Of a DNA stretch of 64,000 nucleotides, positions 22,707-35,200 are shown in pieces. Under the pieces are notes generated by a model. It was not told where the DNA came from. It was given only the letters and a program-made list of their open reading frames with translations, and ran no database searches. A program made the position numbers and the translations under genes. Positions within the stretch are counted from its first letter, which is position 1. Every line of letters starts with the position of its first letter. This DNA comes from Owenia fusiformis (Eukaryota > Annelida > Polychaeta > Sabellida > Oweniidae). The stretch covers positions 15,370,181-15,434,180 of the forward strand of contig CAIIXF020000010.1 of NCBI GenBank assembly GCA_903813345.2, written 5' to 3'.

Positions 22707-25700
22707 ATGTCGAGACCATCACTGGTAATACTGATTTGTCTACTGGTTGAAGTAACAGTATGGGCGACCTTTTTAAAAGGTGAGGGCTAGGCTCGGCCAC
22801 TCTCATCATCTATCTTGTGAGACGCGTATATAGGTTGATCCTCTCTATTAATTTATGCATTCTTCAAGTCGAATGGTGGGATAACACGTCGTCATATGCC
22901 ATATTCGCGATTCGATATCTTAAATATTGTTTTGTACTTTTAAGTTAATAGAAACATATTTCAGATAAGGTGTGGAAGAGATAAGCTTGATCATTTTACT
23001 ACAATATGGATACTTCAGACGACCATACTTTACCAAAAAATTATATTTCAGATTATTCTAAAAAGTCTCCAATGAAGGAATGTGGCTTGGATATAGTTTG
23101 GGCCATCGATACCTCATGCAGTATTTCCATGGAGAACAAATTGAAAGTTAGGGATTTTGTCAAAAAAATGACGACAAAATTTGATATTGGAACCAGCCCA
23201 AATAAAACATTGGTAAGGATATAAAGAGTCAAAAATGCCCCACTGTAAACACTTTAACACTTTTTTAACCAAATTATACTAAGGCACTTTCAGCTTCAGT
23301 AAATTCTTATAGAGCATTGGAAAGAGAACCTAAGATTGTGTCTGTTAAGAAATCACTCTTAAAAATGAATTACTTGAGTATTTCCCAAGTATTTCCAAAG
23401 TATAAAAATTACTTAAAGTTAAATACTTAGTTTTACTTCATTTTACTTAGGTTTAACTTATATTGTCATTTTGAGTTTTTTAATTGCTTAATTATGTAAA
23501 TGAGTATTACAATTACTACAGTAAGTATTTCAATTTCTCTCCTTGCATTAGTAAATTCACCATAAATGAATTACTTAAAGATTACTTAAAAATTATTCAG
23601 TAGTTCAAGATTATTTAAGTAGTTTTTGACTTAAAAGGAGAAGTACAATTTCTCAATATAAGGAAATCCAAGTAATAATTTTTAAGAGTGATTAAATTGC
23701 ACGGAGTCGTTTTGGGATTTGGAAGGCTCATTTTGACAACTATAACTGAATACCACTATGAAATTCTTAAAAAAGTACTTGCGCACACTTGACTTTGATA
23801 ATACTCCTTGCATATACTCGCATTGAATATTACAGTGAATTAGAATTTCTATTTCCATTGGTATAAAATATTATGCTAAGCCTAGGTACATCACTTTCAA
23901 TTGGTACATGGAGTATGAGATACAATACATAGCAAACAACCTTAGATATATTTATGTTTTTGTGAATATAATAGATGGCGGCAGTAGCATATGACAAAGG
24001 GACGGATCACCAGTTCTATCTGAATGACAACACAGACAAAAAATCCCTAAGAAAGGCAGCATCCAAAATTGACCTACGCAAAAAGGGCTGTAAGACATTT
24101 ACTTTTGATGCTCTACGTGAAGCGAGGGAGGTGTACTTTACAGCTAAACACGGGGACAGACCAGATGTGATTAATATTTTGATTTTGATCACTGATGGCA
24201 TCACGTTTCCATGGGAACGACAGTGGGAAACAATTGAGCAAGCTGAGCTACTAAGGAACACAGGGTAACAGATTGGCTTGTTTTCTGAATGCTAATTCAT
24301 ATATAACAGATTGTAGTATTAAAAATCACATTTTGTATAAGACTATGGGTTCGGATTAGCAGCTAGTCTACATCTGAGATATTTCTATACAGGTACTGTT
24401 TATGGACCAATATAGTAACTGTTTGGGCTTATATATTTAAAAAAAAAGAAGATGATGCTGGTTTAAAAGTGTTCGTAATTCTGTTGCAGTGCATTCATAC
24501 TGGTGATCAACTTACCAAACGAGTTTGGACTAAACAACGCAACTGAATTTGAAATGATTGCTACCCCAAATTCAAAGATCTTTCGTCCAAACGATTTCGT
24601 GGAACTTATGGACATTATGAAGACATTGAAAAAGTCACTATGCAAAGGTAACCTGACAGTGGTATGTAGCTGTGGTATATAACAAAAAACATTCATAGGT
24701 ATCATCTGATACTACGGGATAATCCTACCAAATGCTATAACATGCGTTTTCCCATACACATGATCTGTCTTTTAGAGAAAATTAAGATTTGAGGCCATGT
24801 TTTGCTATCGTGCCATCATACGCAAGTATTTCTTCTGTCCGTGAAAAAAGTTTGAATCAAAACTTCCCACGAAAATCAAAAGATCTCACCTGTTGAATAC
24901 GCCATCTGAAATTTTCAAAAATTGTCATTCTGATTTTGACAGATGGAGAGAGGTCAAAAAGGTCAACGTCTTTCAGATAAAATGCACCTTGCTCATTTCA
25001 AATCATATGTTAGAGTTGATCCAACACTTTTTTCATTCATGGACTTACCAAAATCAAACCACTTGTGATGCTGGTGTAACTACAGGGTGGTCCCCAAAAA
25101 ATTGGAACATTTGTTAATTGAACACTAAACCTTTATTTTTCCTCTGAAATGCACCAAAATTTGACTGAGGATAGTTCAATCACTTGTTTATCTGATGTAA
25201 AGTTTATAGGTGCAAACCACAAAGCTAATGCATTAAACTAATCAATGTTTGATATGACCCCCTTTTCTTAAATATACACTTGTCAATTTCACCGCTCCTT
25301 TTTCAAGTTTTCTTTATTTCAAAGTTTTAATGAACATGTTGATTGCTATACACATTTTATAAAATTATATTTACAGGGTGGTCCAAAAAAAATTGGAACA
25401 TTTGATAATTGAACTCAAAATCGTCATTTTTCCTCTAAAATGCACCAAAATGTTACTGAGAATTGTTCAGTCACTTATTTATCTCCTGTAAAGTTTATAG
25501 GTGAAAACCACAAAGTTTATGCATTAAACTAGACAATGTTTGATATGACCCCTCTTCTCCTGAATTACAAGTTCAAGCCTGAGACTCCGTTTTGAAATGA
25601 TTCATTCAGTTTGCTGTTTGTTTGTATTTGTCCAAGTAATCTTGATTAAAAAATTCAGCTTGGCCAAACTTCTTATATGTTTACCTTGGAAGATCAAATC

Positions 25701-28639
25701 CAGTAACATATTCAACATTTTTTTACCTAAATTGATGGGAATCAAGCATATTTTGATGGCTATTGTCGGGTGTATTACTGATTGAATATTCTCAAGAAAG
25801 AGGCCAGGGCAGTCCGTTTTGACTGGTAAATGCAGCCCCATCCCATTTCTTGTTCTAATATAAATAATGTGCATTGAATGTATCAATATATGTATATCAA
25901 TATCATAAAGGAGTCCCCCAGAACACAAATGATATATTATATATACTTAGAGTTGGTCTTTGATAAAGTCTTGTAAATTTCCTCTTTACTGAAAATGGAA
26001 ACAGTGATTTTGTCGCTTTAGTAGCTGTATGGGTTATGCAATCGCTCACCTTTGACACGTTCTTTCTTTCCTACTCTTAAATAAAAATAATGATTTGGGG
26101 TATTCTTAAGTTGACAGTGACACAGTAGCTTTCTAGTAAACCATAGATGTTAATACCTCTTGTCAAATGAATATGATTTCATAAAATGTGTATAGAAATC
26201 ATCATGTTCATTAAAGCTTTGAAATAAAGAATACTTGAAAAAGAAGCGGCTAAATTGACAGGTGTATATTTGAGAAAAGGGGGTCCTATGAAACATATAC
26301 TAGTTTAATGCATGAACTTTGTGGTTTTCACCTATAAACTTTACATCAGATAAATAAGTGATTGAACTATGCTCAGTAAAATTTTGGTGCATTTTAGAGG
26401 AAAAATAAAGGTTTTGCGTTCAATTTACAAATGTTCCAATTTTTTTTGGACCACCCTGTAGTTGAAAAGAGGTATCAGCATCTTTGGTTTACTAGAAAAC
26501 TATAGTGTTATTGTTAACTTAAGAATACCCAAAATCATTTAAGAGTTGGAAAGAAAGAACATGTCAGAGGTGAGTGATTGCATAACCCATACAGCAACTA
26601 AAGTGACAAAATCATTGTTTCCACTTTTCAGTAAAGAGGAAACTGACCAGTTATTTACAAGGCTTGTTTAAATACCACCTCTAAGCACATATAATATATC
26701 ATTTGTGTTCTGGGAAACTCCTTTATGATATTGATGTTCATATATTGATATATTCAATAAATACTATTCATATTAGAACAAGAAAGGGGGGGGGCTTCAT
26801 TTACCAGTCAAAACAGACTGCCCTGGCCTCTTTCTGGAGAATATTCAATCAGTAATACACCCAACAATAGCCATCAAAAAAAGCTTGATACCCATCAATT
26901 TGGGTAAAAAAATGTTGAATATGTTCATATATTTGATCTTCCAAGGCAAACATATAAGTAGTTTGTTCAAGCTGAATTTTTTAATCAAGATGGCTTGGAC
27001 AAAATCAAACGAACAGCAAGCTGAATGAATCATTTCAAAACTGAGTCCCAGGCTTGAACTTGTAATTCAGGAGAAGAGGGGTCATATCAAACATTGTCTA
27101 GTTTAATGTATTAACTTTGTTGTTTGCACCTATAAACTTTACATCAGATAAATAAGTGACTGAACTATGCTCAGTTAAAGTTTGGTGCATTTTAAAAGAA
27201 AAATAAAGGTTTTGCGTTCAATTATCAAATGTTCCAATTTTTTTGGACCACCCTGCAATAACTGGACTAGATTCTTGGTTTTAAAATGCCATCTATTCGT
27301 ATTCCTACTCCAGCTGGAGGATAAATTGGTTGTGTGTCCCCTACCTGAATCATTACCCGCGCGGAGAGGAGATTTGACATTTAATATTATTTAGTAGCAC
27401 CTTATCTAAAGCATTGGGTTTGGTAATTTAAAATTGAGTCATGAATTTCTAATCATAGGATCAAACTTTTGGAATGTAGTGTACGTTAATAGAGGGAAAT
27501 GATATAAGTTTGAAAACATTTTATTGTAGTCAAAAAATCCTTCAAGAGGACTATCGATATCCAAGGGGATAATGTTAGGAGTATTACAAGGTCCACACCA
27601 CGACCAATTACAGATGCGAGTCTTTGTCCCTATGGCTTTCTCCAACAAGGGGATAGAGACTCGTGCCAGGTCTTTATGGTTGGATGTGATGTGAGAAATC
27701 CAAGATGCTGTGGTTGCAACCTTGTCTTCAGAGACCCCAATGGACGAAAGGTAAGGGACTGTAGTTTGGGATCAAGAGTATTCTATAAGACATTTCTCTG
27801 TTTAGAAATATTGTATTAGTATACGAATATAACTTTTTCAGTCTATGCTACTGCCGATGTAAAAGGGTGGGAGGTCCTATCAAATTATGGTCCTACTCTC
27901 AATTGACTTATATGGTGACCTCAATACAACCTTTTCCCTCATTATCTTATACGCAATCAGGGCCAGTAAGGGCCGTTAAGAAAGGGGACCATAATCCCTG
28001 GGGGACCATCATTTCTTTCACACCGGCCTAGATTTAGTAAGATTAATCACCTTGTTAATTTCATAACTTCTTCGAGTTGGCCATTCGGTCAAAAGATAAA
28101 AAGTAAAAGTAGATAAAACTGGAGACCTACAAGGGGAGTTTGAGTTAAAAGTTAAAAGAATTTGTTAATATTTTATTTAAGGTATATTTTGTTCAGAATT
28201 AAAGGTTATATAGATCTTAATATGTGAACGTGAAAATTGAGAGAGAACGTACACTTTCGGAACAGCCATCTATAAAATAATTCTAGAAACTGGTTCAAAT
28301 AATGACACTCCTGCCTGTCCGACCATCCTCCCGCCCGCCTGCCTACCGCCCGCTCATCCATCTATCTGCCTGGATGTTGCATTGCATATCTTTTGAATTT
28401 AATAAACAAAGCATTGTGCTTCAATAATAACCCATCGACCTCAATCCTCATGCATGACACGTCCAATCTTTTGACCAGGAATGAATCACGTCTCTTTGCA
28501 GGCACCCGATTGGCCATCTACGTTATTGCGTAACGACACGTGTTTATGCGAATCTTGTTTAACGGAGAGGTGCATTCCTAAGAAATTTGTTGATGACTGG
28601 AGGCGAGAGAAGGCTTTGGCTAAAACTGGCATTCTTTGA
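22707..28639 (+). CDS. secreted vWA protein with Cys-rich C-terminus (diverged copy 3, 346 aa)
   Basis: Six exons: 22707-22779, 23052-23212, 23975-24264, 24490-24647, 27530-27750 and 28502-28639. They use the same phase pattern as copies 1 and 2, giving 346 codons plus TGA. The signal peptide begins MSRPSLVILICLLVEVTVWA. The vWA domain (about 35-227) has MIDAS DTSCSIS at 44-50, KTFTF as the threonine loop and LLITDG-type LILITDG as the aspartate strand. Exon 4 continues with AFILVINLPNEFG and ends LKKSLCK. Exon 5 has only a short linker, without the T/P repeats, before CPYGF...DSCQVFM...CCGC. Exon 6 has CLCESCLTERCIP and ends in a basic helix-like tail. Introns are larger than in the other copies: intron 2 holds a MITE (23352-23695) and intron 4 a 2.2-kb foldback complex (25083-27255). 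The divergence indicates an older duplication than copies 1/2. Confidence 0.86.
23352..23695. mobile_element. MITE in intron 2 of vWA copy 3
   Basis: AATCACTCTTAAAAATGAAT and its inverse ATTTTTAAGAGTGATT bound about 0.34 kb made largely of AAATTACTTAAG-like palindromic segments. No coding capacity. Confidence 0.6.
25083..27255. mobile_element. interleaved foldback complex (X-Y-X'-Y') in intron 4 of vWA copy 3
   Basis: Four copies of a mariner-type terminus (CAGGGTGGTCC, then A/T, then TTGGAACATTTG) occur. Two are in forward orientation (25083, 25374) and two inverted (ending 26458, 27255), each next to TA except the last (CA). Segment X (25083-25371) is inverted at about 26168-26458. Segment Y (25374 to about 26167) is inverted at about 26461-27255. 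The order is X, Y, X-inverse, Y-inverse, so the two foldbacks overlap rather than nest. The arms share TTTACATCAGATAAATAAGT just inside the termini. No transposase is encoded; matching small ORFs at 25597-25785 (+) and 26845-27033 (-) are the two arms of Y. Confidence 0.75.
28300..28375. repeat. CCGCC/CCTGCC/ATCT low-complexity tract in intron 5 of copy 3
   Basis: Irregular repeats such as CCGCCCGCCTGCC and CATCCATCTATCTGCC. No gene content. Confidence 0.5.
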
Positions 28640-29207
28640 TATTTGCTACTTTAGGCTGTAACTTTTTTATATTTACTTCATGCAATGTAAATAGCGTTAT
28701 TTAAAAATACATTTAAAACGTTTATTTAACTATATTAGATGTCAGGTATCACAGTTTGGACAATATAACTAAATGTAAGGCTTCTTGTCTTTTTCTTCTA
28801 ATCGGAATAAAATCTGAGTACCCATGGCCCAAGATTCGCTTCTTCCCACATAGATTGGCCAATTTAGGTAACAAACTGGCATATGACTACCGGGCATTGT
28901 TTTTTAATTTTGGATCAATCAAATTGGGCCAAAATTTTCAGATTTAAGGCTCAAAATGTGTTACCAAAAATTGTTGGTATCCGAAACGTGAAAATATCCT
29001 CATAGTCACAAGAATTTTTATGTGTGTCATGGGAAAAATTATCGATTTATCCTATTAATGTTACAAGTAAGTAATTTATTTTCCTCAAGTAAGGATAATG
29101 ACAAGGTATCTACTTTAATTGCTTATAGGACAGTAGGACGTCTAAATAAAAGAAATGCTTTGAAATCGAGAGTTCTGCTCCAAATCTTCCAAGCATATGT
29201 GAAAACA
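28640..29207. other. intergenic between convergent genes
   Basis: About 0.57 kb lies between the stop of vWA copy 3 (+) and the stop of the DUF4440-type gene (-). It should hold both 3' UTRs. No strong polyadenylation signal was assigned. Confidence 0.4.
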
Positions 29208-32200
29208 TCAGTAGGCATTACTTGGTGCCGAATCTGGCCCATAAATGTCTCTGTGGATATGCCAAACGCCATCCATTTTCTTCCACACACAGACTGTCCT
29301 ATAAAAAAGTATAAACCAGAATATCAAACGATTTCTAAGTCGTTTTTTTTGTTCCGTGCAAAATTACAGAGAAGATTCGAGTAATCTTAAATATTTGAAC
29401 GGAGTTAAACGGATGTCCTGGTTTCGATTGACTTCCGAATTGATTTCACATTTTCAAGATTTTTTTTGGGTATAATCACTAAAACTTGATAAGTTACCCT
29501 AAAAGAAACGTGTAAGACGAAGCCAGATGAGATGGATGTATTGAACATGAATTGAATAAAACAGGGTATATCAAACATGCTTTCGACAAAAAAAACTGAG
29601 GCAGTATACCAGTTTTCATGCTTTATTTTAAACCAATGAATTACATGGGTAGGTACAGATTTTTTGAGAAATCACTTAAAGTTCCATCTTACAGAGTTGC
29701 AAACCCTTCTTGAAAAAAATGCTGTAACTGCTCTTGTGATTTCTTCGTACAGAACAAAATGTTTAGACATTGGTTTATTTCATCATTTTTGGAAAGTATC
29801 CTCGCTGCATCTAGTGTTTTGAGAATTTTTCTTGAAACGAAATTAGTGTATATTGCGGATATCTAGAACTTTTCATTTAGGAAGAAATAAATCCATTGAT
29901 CAAATGAACTTCAATTTCAGCGTTTGGTTACCTGCCTGTTTCCACAACTTTTCCTTCTATGGTTTCTGCTCTGTAAAGCGTTACATCTGAACCCATGTTA
30001 CCACACGTTTCTATGGAAACATGCTTGGTGTGAAAGAACACAAGGCCAGAGTCTATAAGCTCCTGCATTTTTTCTCGCACAGCTGAAAATTATAATTTAG
30101 TATTAACTCAAAAAGTACATTCAAATGTGATTGATATCACTGGCACCTTGTAACGGGCCTTAATAGTAAATAATATACCCCATTCCAATAACTTTGTGCG
30201 TTATTGTTACCCATAATTTTTGGTATTGGTAAGTTAATTCAGAATTTATCATTCTACATATTAGTCCATGGTATGAAAATCCTAGGACGCCTAATTAAGG
30301 AGCTGGTAACACAATATAGTGCAGCAATATTTGACCTAAAATTTACATACTTACACATGTTTCTTATCACAGATGTTCAGTATTCTTCGGGCTTTTGAGC
30401 TGAATTATGCGTGTCATTAGCAGGGGTCAAAAATATAAGTAAAAATAAAACCCCCCTTTTTACAATTTGGAGTACACATTGATACAGAAAATTATATGAA
30501 ATATATTTTTAGTGTATGCTTTAGGTTTCTCAACTATAGAGTTGATGTTATTTTTCTTAGAGATACAAAAATACGTAATTGAATTATTTTTCAATATTGG
30601 TGATGTAAATTATGTCAATGAATCGTTTTCATATAAGAATGAAATATGCTAAAATGATGGTAGTTTTTCTCACAGAGCAAAATGTTAATACAAGGATCCG
30701 GAGTTATTTGATTACTTTAAAGCAACTGTCTAAATGATGTAGCACACTCAATGATGAACTGGTCGAAAATATCATCATTTATGAAAATATCCAGTCACTG
30801 GAATAGCCTGACAACGGTTAAGTCAGATACCGTTGTCACAAATGGCGGACATAACCGGCGATAGAGCACCTAGACTAACTTCCTTTGGAACAACAATCAA
30901 TCAAAGTGTCTTAATACTCATTGTACAGTTAAAATTGTTCTACCATCGAAATAAAGTCTTTAATTTGACCGATCAAAATGAGATACGGGACAACGGACAC
31001 TGTAATTATTACCATATGCCGTTGTCTTTCTAAATTACTTAAATTCAGATTCCGTTGTCATAGACGATATCGAAGACGCTATATTGTGGCGAGTTACAAT
31101 CCAATTTGATACAAATTGGGATTTCATATGAAACATCATCACAGGAGCTTAAGGATATGTGAAAAATTGCAATATTACTGTTTTTGAAAGCAATGATCTA
31201 TCTCCTTCATTGATGGCCTAAACCTCATAAAATGTTCAAAGAATGATCGTTGAAGAATGTTGATTGTAAAAAATACATGCACAGAATTAGCGACGATAAA
31301 ATCCCATGAAATGAGGACCAATTGATTAATAAACAGTTGAAGCAACGATTATGTTCGCCATTTATGACAACGGTATCTTACTTTACCGTTGTCAGGCTAT
31401 TCCGGTGTGCGAGTATAGTTTTTTCAAAAATATCATCAGAAGCTGATAACAGCTTAAGCTATCATTTACTGGCAAACTGTCAACTATATATGTTCAAGAA
31501 AACCATTTCTTTCGCTTAAAATGTATGAGCATGTTTTGCATTGAAAGAATTTATAGTTTGGAATAGTTGAAAGGTAAACAAGGTTAGCAAGTTGCCACAA
31601 GTGTGTAGGATTTCGCTTGCCTATTATCCTAGCAAAACTTGGTTTAATTTGAATTAGAATATTGCTGAACATTACAAGGTTACTATTTGCACTTATCCTT
31701 GCTAACCACATTTGCTCTTCTCGTGAATGTATCTGATATTTTGCCATTTTTAAACAGTACTTTATGAATGGGGTTCCCTGTTTTAACAAAACTGTCTACA
31801 TAATCACTGATAATGTTATAATTCAACATCATAATTTCATGAATAACCCCAGGCCTGATTGTGAACTCACACCCTTCAATAAAAATGAAGACAGTCTATA
31901 TAAAAACACTCGCCTTGTCATTACATGAGATGTTCTGCATAAGCGATCGAAAAATAGCAATGTCTACAAGTTTCTTTCAAAATGGCCGCCATTTCTTTTT
32001 GAGAGCAACACCATGTGTGTTCATAGCCTTGGATTGTTTTTGTTATTTGACGCCCATGCAACATTTGGAGAGAATATATTTTCACACGATAAGTTGCTCC
32101 ACAGCTCGCAACCAAACATAGCTGTCGACAAGATAATTGACATTAGTATTTTGACCGCTACCATTGGATTTAGTCCTACTTTTTGCCCATTAGGTTTAAC

Positions 32201-35200
32201 TGAATAAAAGTTACCATTCAATCTATTTTTTGCTTGGTGAGCTGATTCATCATTGAATATCACAACTGAGCGCAAGTATGTTGCCAGCATAATGTCTTGG
32301 TCACATTTGCTCCGATTTTCACTGCGGCGCCCGGCCGATTGAGTATTTTGTTCAAAATCGAATTCAATATGGAGCAAAACACCCAATCGGCCGGGCGCCG
32401 GCCGAAGGATCGGAGCAAATGTGACCCAGGCATAAGTGTGCGAAATTTTATTGGGATAGAATAAACTTGAAAAATATATATTGTTCAACATATTAGTGGT
32501 ACTTTTGGTTTCAAAATGCTCGTTTGACCATATAGTTGTGCTCCTAATTGTAGACCGACTATAAACACTCGCGGATGGACTTACACCAAACGACAACATA
32601 TCTTTTTTGAAGTAGCCATGCGCAACATGTAGTCGTTTGATGGATGATTCAATCCTGGAAGAGTTGATCTCAACTTTTGCAACGAAAATCAGTTTTGATT
32701 ATGTTAACACTACAGGGCGTCTACAATTTTTTTAGTTAGCCTAATTAGTTCTCCGACAAATGCTACCTAGATCATTATGTAACTGTCATGTATGACTGGA
32801 CAATCATGACCATTATGAGAGGTGGTAAAATTAGCGCTGTGTCAAGTTATCTCCCTGTGTGGCAATATTGATGTGTAATGACCCTGATACTTATCAAATA
32901 CAATGGTCAGGTGTACAATAAACTCTTTGATTTTTTTCATGTAATTCTGATGAATTGATACAGAAATAGATACATTGTTATATTAAATTCGGGCTATTTG
33001 ATGGCCTATTTACAGATATTTGGGGCTAGAAATGCCAATTATTGCACTCAAATAGTTGGTTAACAATTTTTAGTTGGTCTTATGTCAGTAAACTATCATA
33101 ATATTACTCGTTTAGCTGATAAAAGCATTCCATTTTGAAATATAAAAATATTTACAATCCCATACTCAAATTTGGAGGGGGGTACCTAGAATGTAACATT
33201 TCATATTTGTCCACTGCATATATTTTTCTATATTTTTGATATGTTTTTCAACTCGTATCAATATACAATATAAGCCTAATTTAAAAACTGTTGCAATTTT
33301 TGGGATGTTAAACTTCCATTTGCCTAGCCTATTAATAAACAGTTGAAGCGACGATTATGTTCGCCATTTGTCAACTGTCAACTATATATGTTCAAGAAAC
33401 CCATTTCTTTCGCTTAAAATGTATGAGCATGTTTTGCATTGAAAGAATTTATAGTTTGGAATAGTTGAAACGTAAACAAGGTCAGCAAGTTGCCACAAGT
33501 GTGTAGGATTTCGCTTGCCAAGCAAAACTTGGTTTAATTTGAATTAGAATATTGCTGAACATTACAAGGTTACTATTTGCACTTATCCTTGCTAACCACA
33601 TTTGCTCTTCTCGTGAATGTATCTGATATTTTGCCATTTTTAAACAGTACTTTATGAATGGGTTTCCCTGTTTTAACAAAACTGTCTACATAATCACTGA
33701 TAATGTTATAATTCAACATCATAATTTCATGAATAACCCCTGATTGTGAACTCACACCCTTCAATAAAAATGAAGACAGTCTATATAAAAACACTGACGC
33801 CTTGTCATTACATGAGATGTTCTGCGTAAGCGATCGAAAAATAGCAATGTCTACAAGTTTCTTTCAAAATGGCCGCCATTTCTTTTTGAGAGCAACACCA
33901 TGTGTGTTCATAGCCTTGGATTGTTTTTGTTATATGACGCTATGCAACATTTGGAGAGAATATATTTTCACACGATAAGTTGCTCCACAGCTCGCAACCA
34001 AACATAGCTGTCGACAAGATAATTGACATTAGTATTTTGACCGCTACCATTGGATTTAGTCCTACTTTTTGCCCATTAGGTTTAACTGAATAAAAGTTAC
34101 CATTCAATCTATTTTTTGCTTGGTGAACTGATTCATCATTGAATATCACAATTGAGCGTAAGTATGTTGCCAGCATAATGTCTTGGTCACATTTGCTCCG
34201 ATTTTCACATGCGGCGCCCGGCCGATTGAATATTTTGTTCAAAATTGAATTCAATATGGGGCAAAACACTCAATCGACCGGGCGCCGGCCGAAGGATCGG
34301 AGCAAATGTGACCCAGGCATAAGTGTGCGAAATTTTATTGGGATAGAATAAACTTGAAAAATATATATTGTTCAACATATTAGTGGTACTTTTGGTTTCA
34401 AAATGCTCGTTTGACCAAATAGTGCTCCTAATTGTAGACCGACTATAAACACTCGCGGATGGACTTACACCAAACGACAACATATCTTTTTTGAAGTAGC
34501 TATGCGCAACATGTAGTCGTTTGATGGATGATTCAATCCTGGAAGAGTTGATCTCAACTTTTGCAACGAAAATCAGTTTTGATTATGTTAACACTACAGG
34601 GCGTCTACAATTTTTTTAGTTAGCCTAATTAGTTCTCCGACAAATGCAACCTAGATCATTATGTAACTGTCATGTATGAGTGGACAATCATGACCATTAT
34701 GAGAGGCGGTAAAATTAGCGATGTGTCAAGTTATCTCCCTGTGTGGCAATATTGATGTGTAATAAGCCTAGTATTCTTTTTCTATTACATTTTGTTAGAG
34801 GACAGGCCTTACATACTGAACTGGGCTGAGGACTGAGTAACTCTCTTATGAAAAACATATCATCGTGTAGACGTTTTATTGCTGATTAAGAGGCTCTCGT
34901 GATCCTTTTTCCCGGGAGGGAAGTACCAACAAAGAGTTATAGAAAATTGTGCAAGAAGTGTGAAAAACAAGTTTGAATTTGAACTATAATAATGTTTTGT
35001 TCAGTCATACATGACAGTTACATAATGATCTAGGTACTATTTGATGGAGAAAAAACTAGGTCTTCTACTTTGTATTTCTAAATAAAAAATTGCTCAGAAT
35101 TCTAGTATCCTGGCTTTGAAGTTTGGTACACGTTTTTGTAGACACCCTGTATGAAGCCCAGTTTAAATCAAGTTAATCCATAGCCTTACAGCTTAGGTGT

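Larger units (their letters stand above)
31322..32895. repeat. first copy of a 1.4-1.6-kb direct duplication
   Basis: This block recurs nearly unchanged at 33331-34763. Both start AATAAACAGTTGAAGC and both end around GTGTGGCAATATTGATGTGT. Copy 2 lacks about 100 bp present here after CGCCATTT and shows scattered small indels (e.g. an 8-bp difference after TTTCGCTTGCC). The two lie about 0.43 kb apart in the same orientation. Confidence 0.85.
33331..34763. repeat. second copy of the 1.4-1.6-kb direct duplication
   Basis: See the first copy at 31322-32895. After its end, unlike the first copy, a full TA-flanked MITE right end is present (to 35149), so the MITE at 34597 straddles the duplication boundary. 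Confidence 0.85.

Noticed and set aside
25597-27033. Matching small ORFs at 25597-25785 (+) and 26845-27033 (-) as a duplicated gene
   Set aside because: They are the same sequence in the two inverted arms of a foldback element, with AT-rich, hydrophobic, non-specific translation.
29022-29384. 120-codon plus-strand ORF
   Set aside because: It lies opposite the terminal exon of the minus-strand DUF4440-type gene, whose splice sites, phases and motif VWKKMDGVWHIH are convincing.
32021-32599. 192-aa minus-strand ORF as a host gene
   Set aside because: It mixes a GC-rich palindromic insertion with a reverse-transcriptase tail, and a disrupted copy exists at 33940-34483. It is best explained as a retroelement relic.
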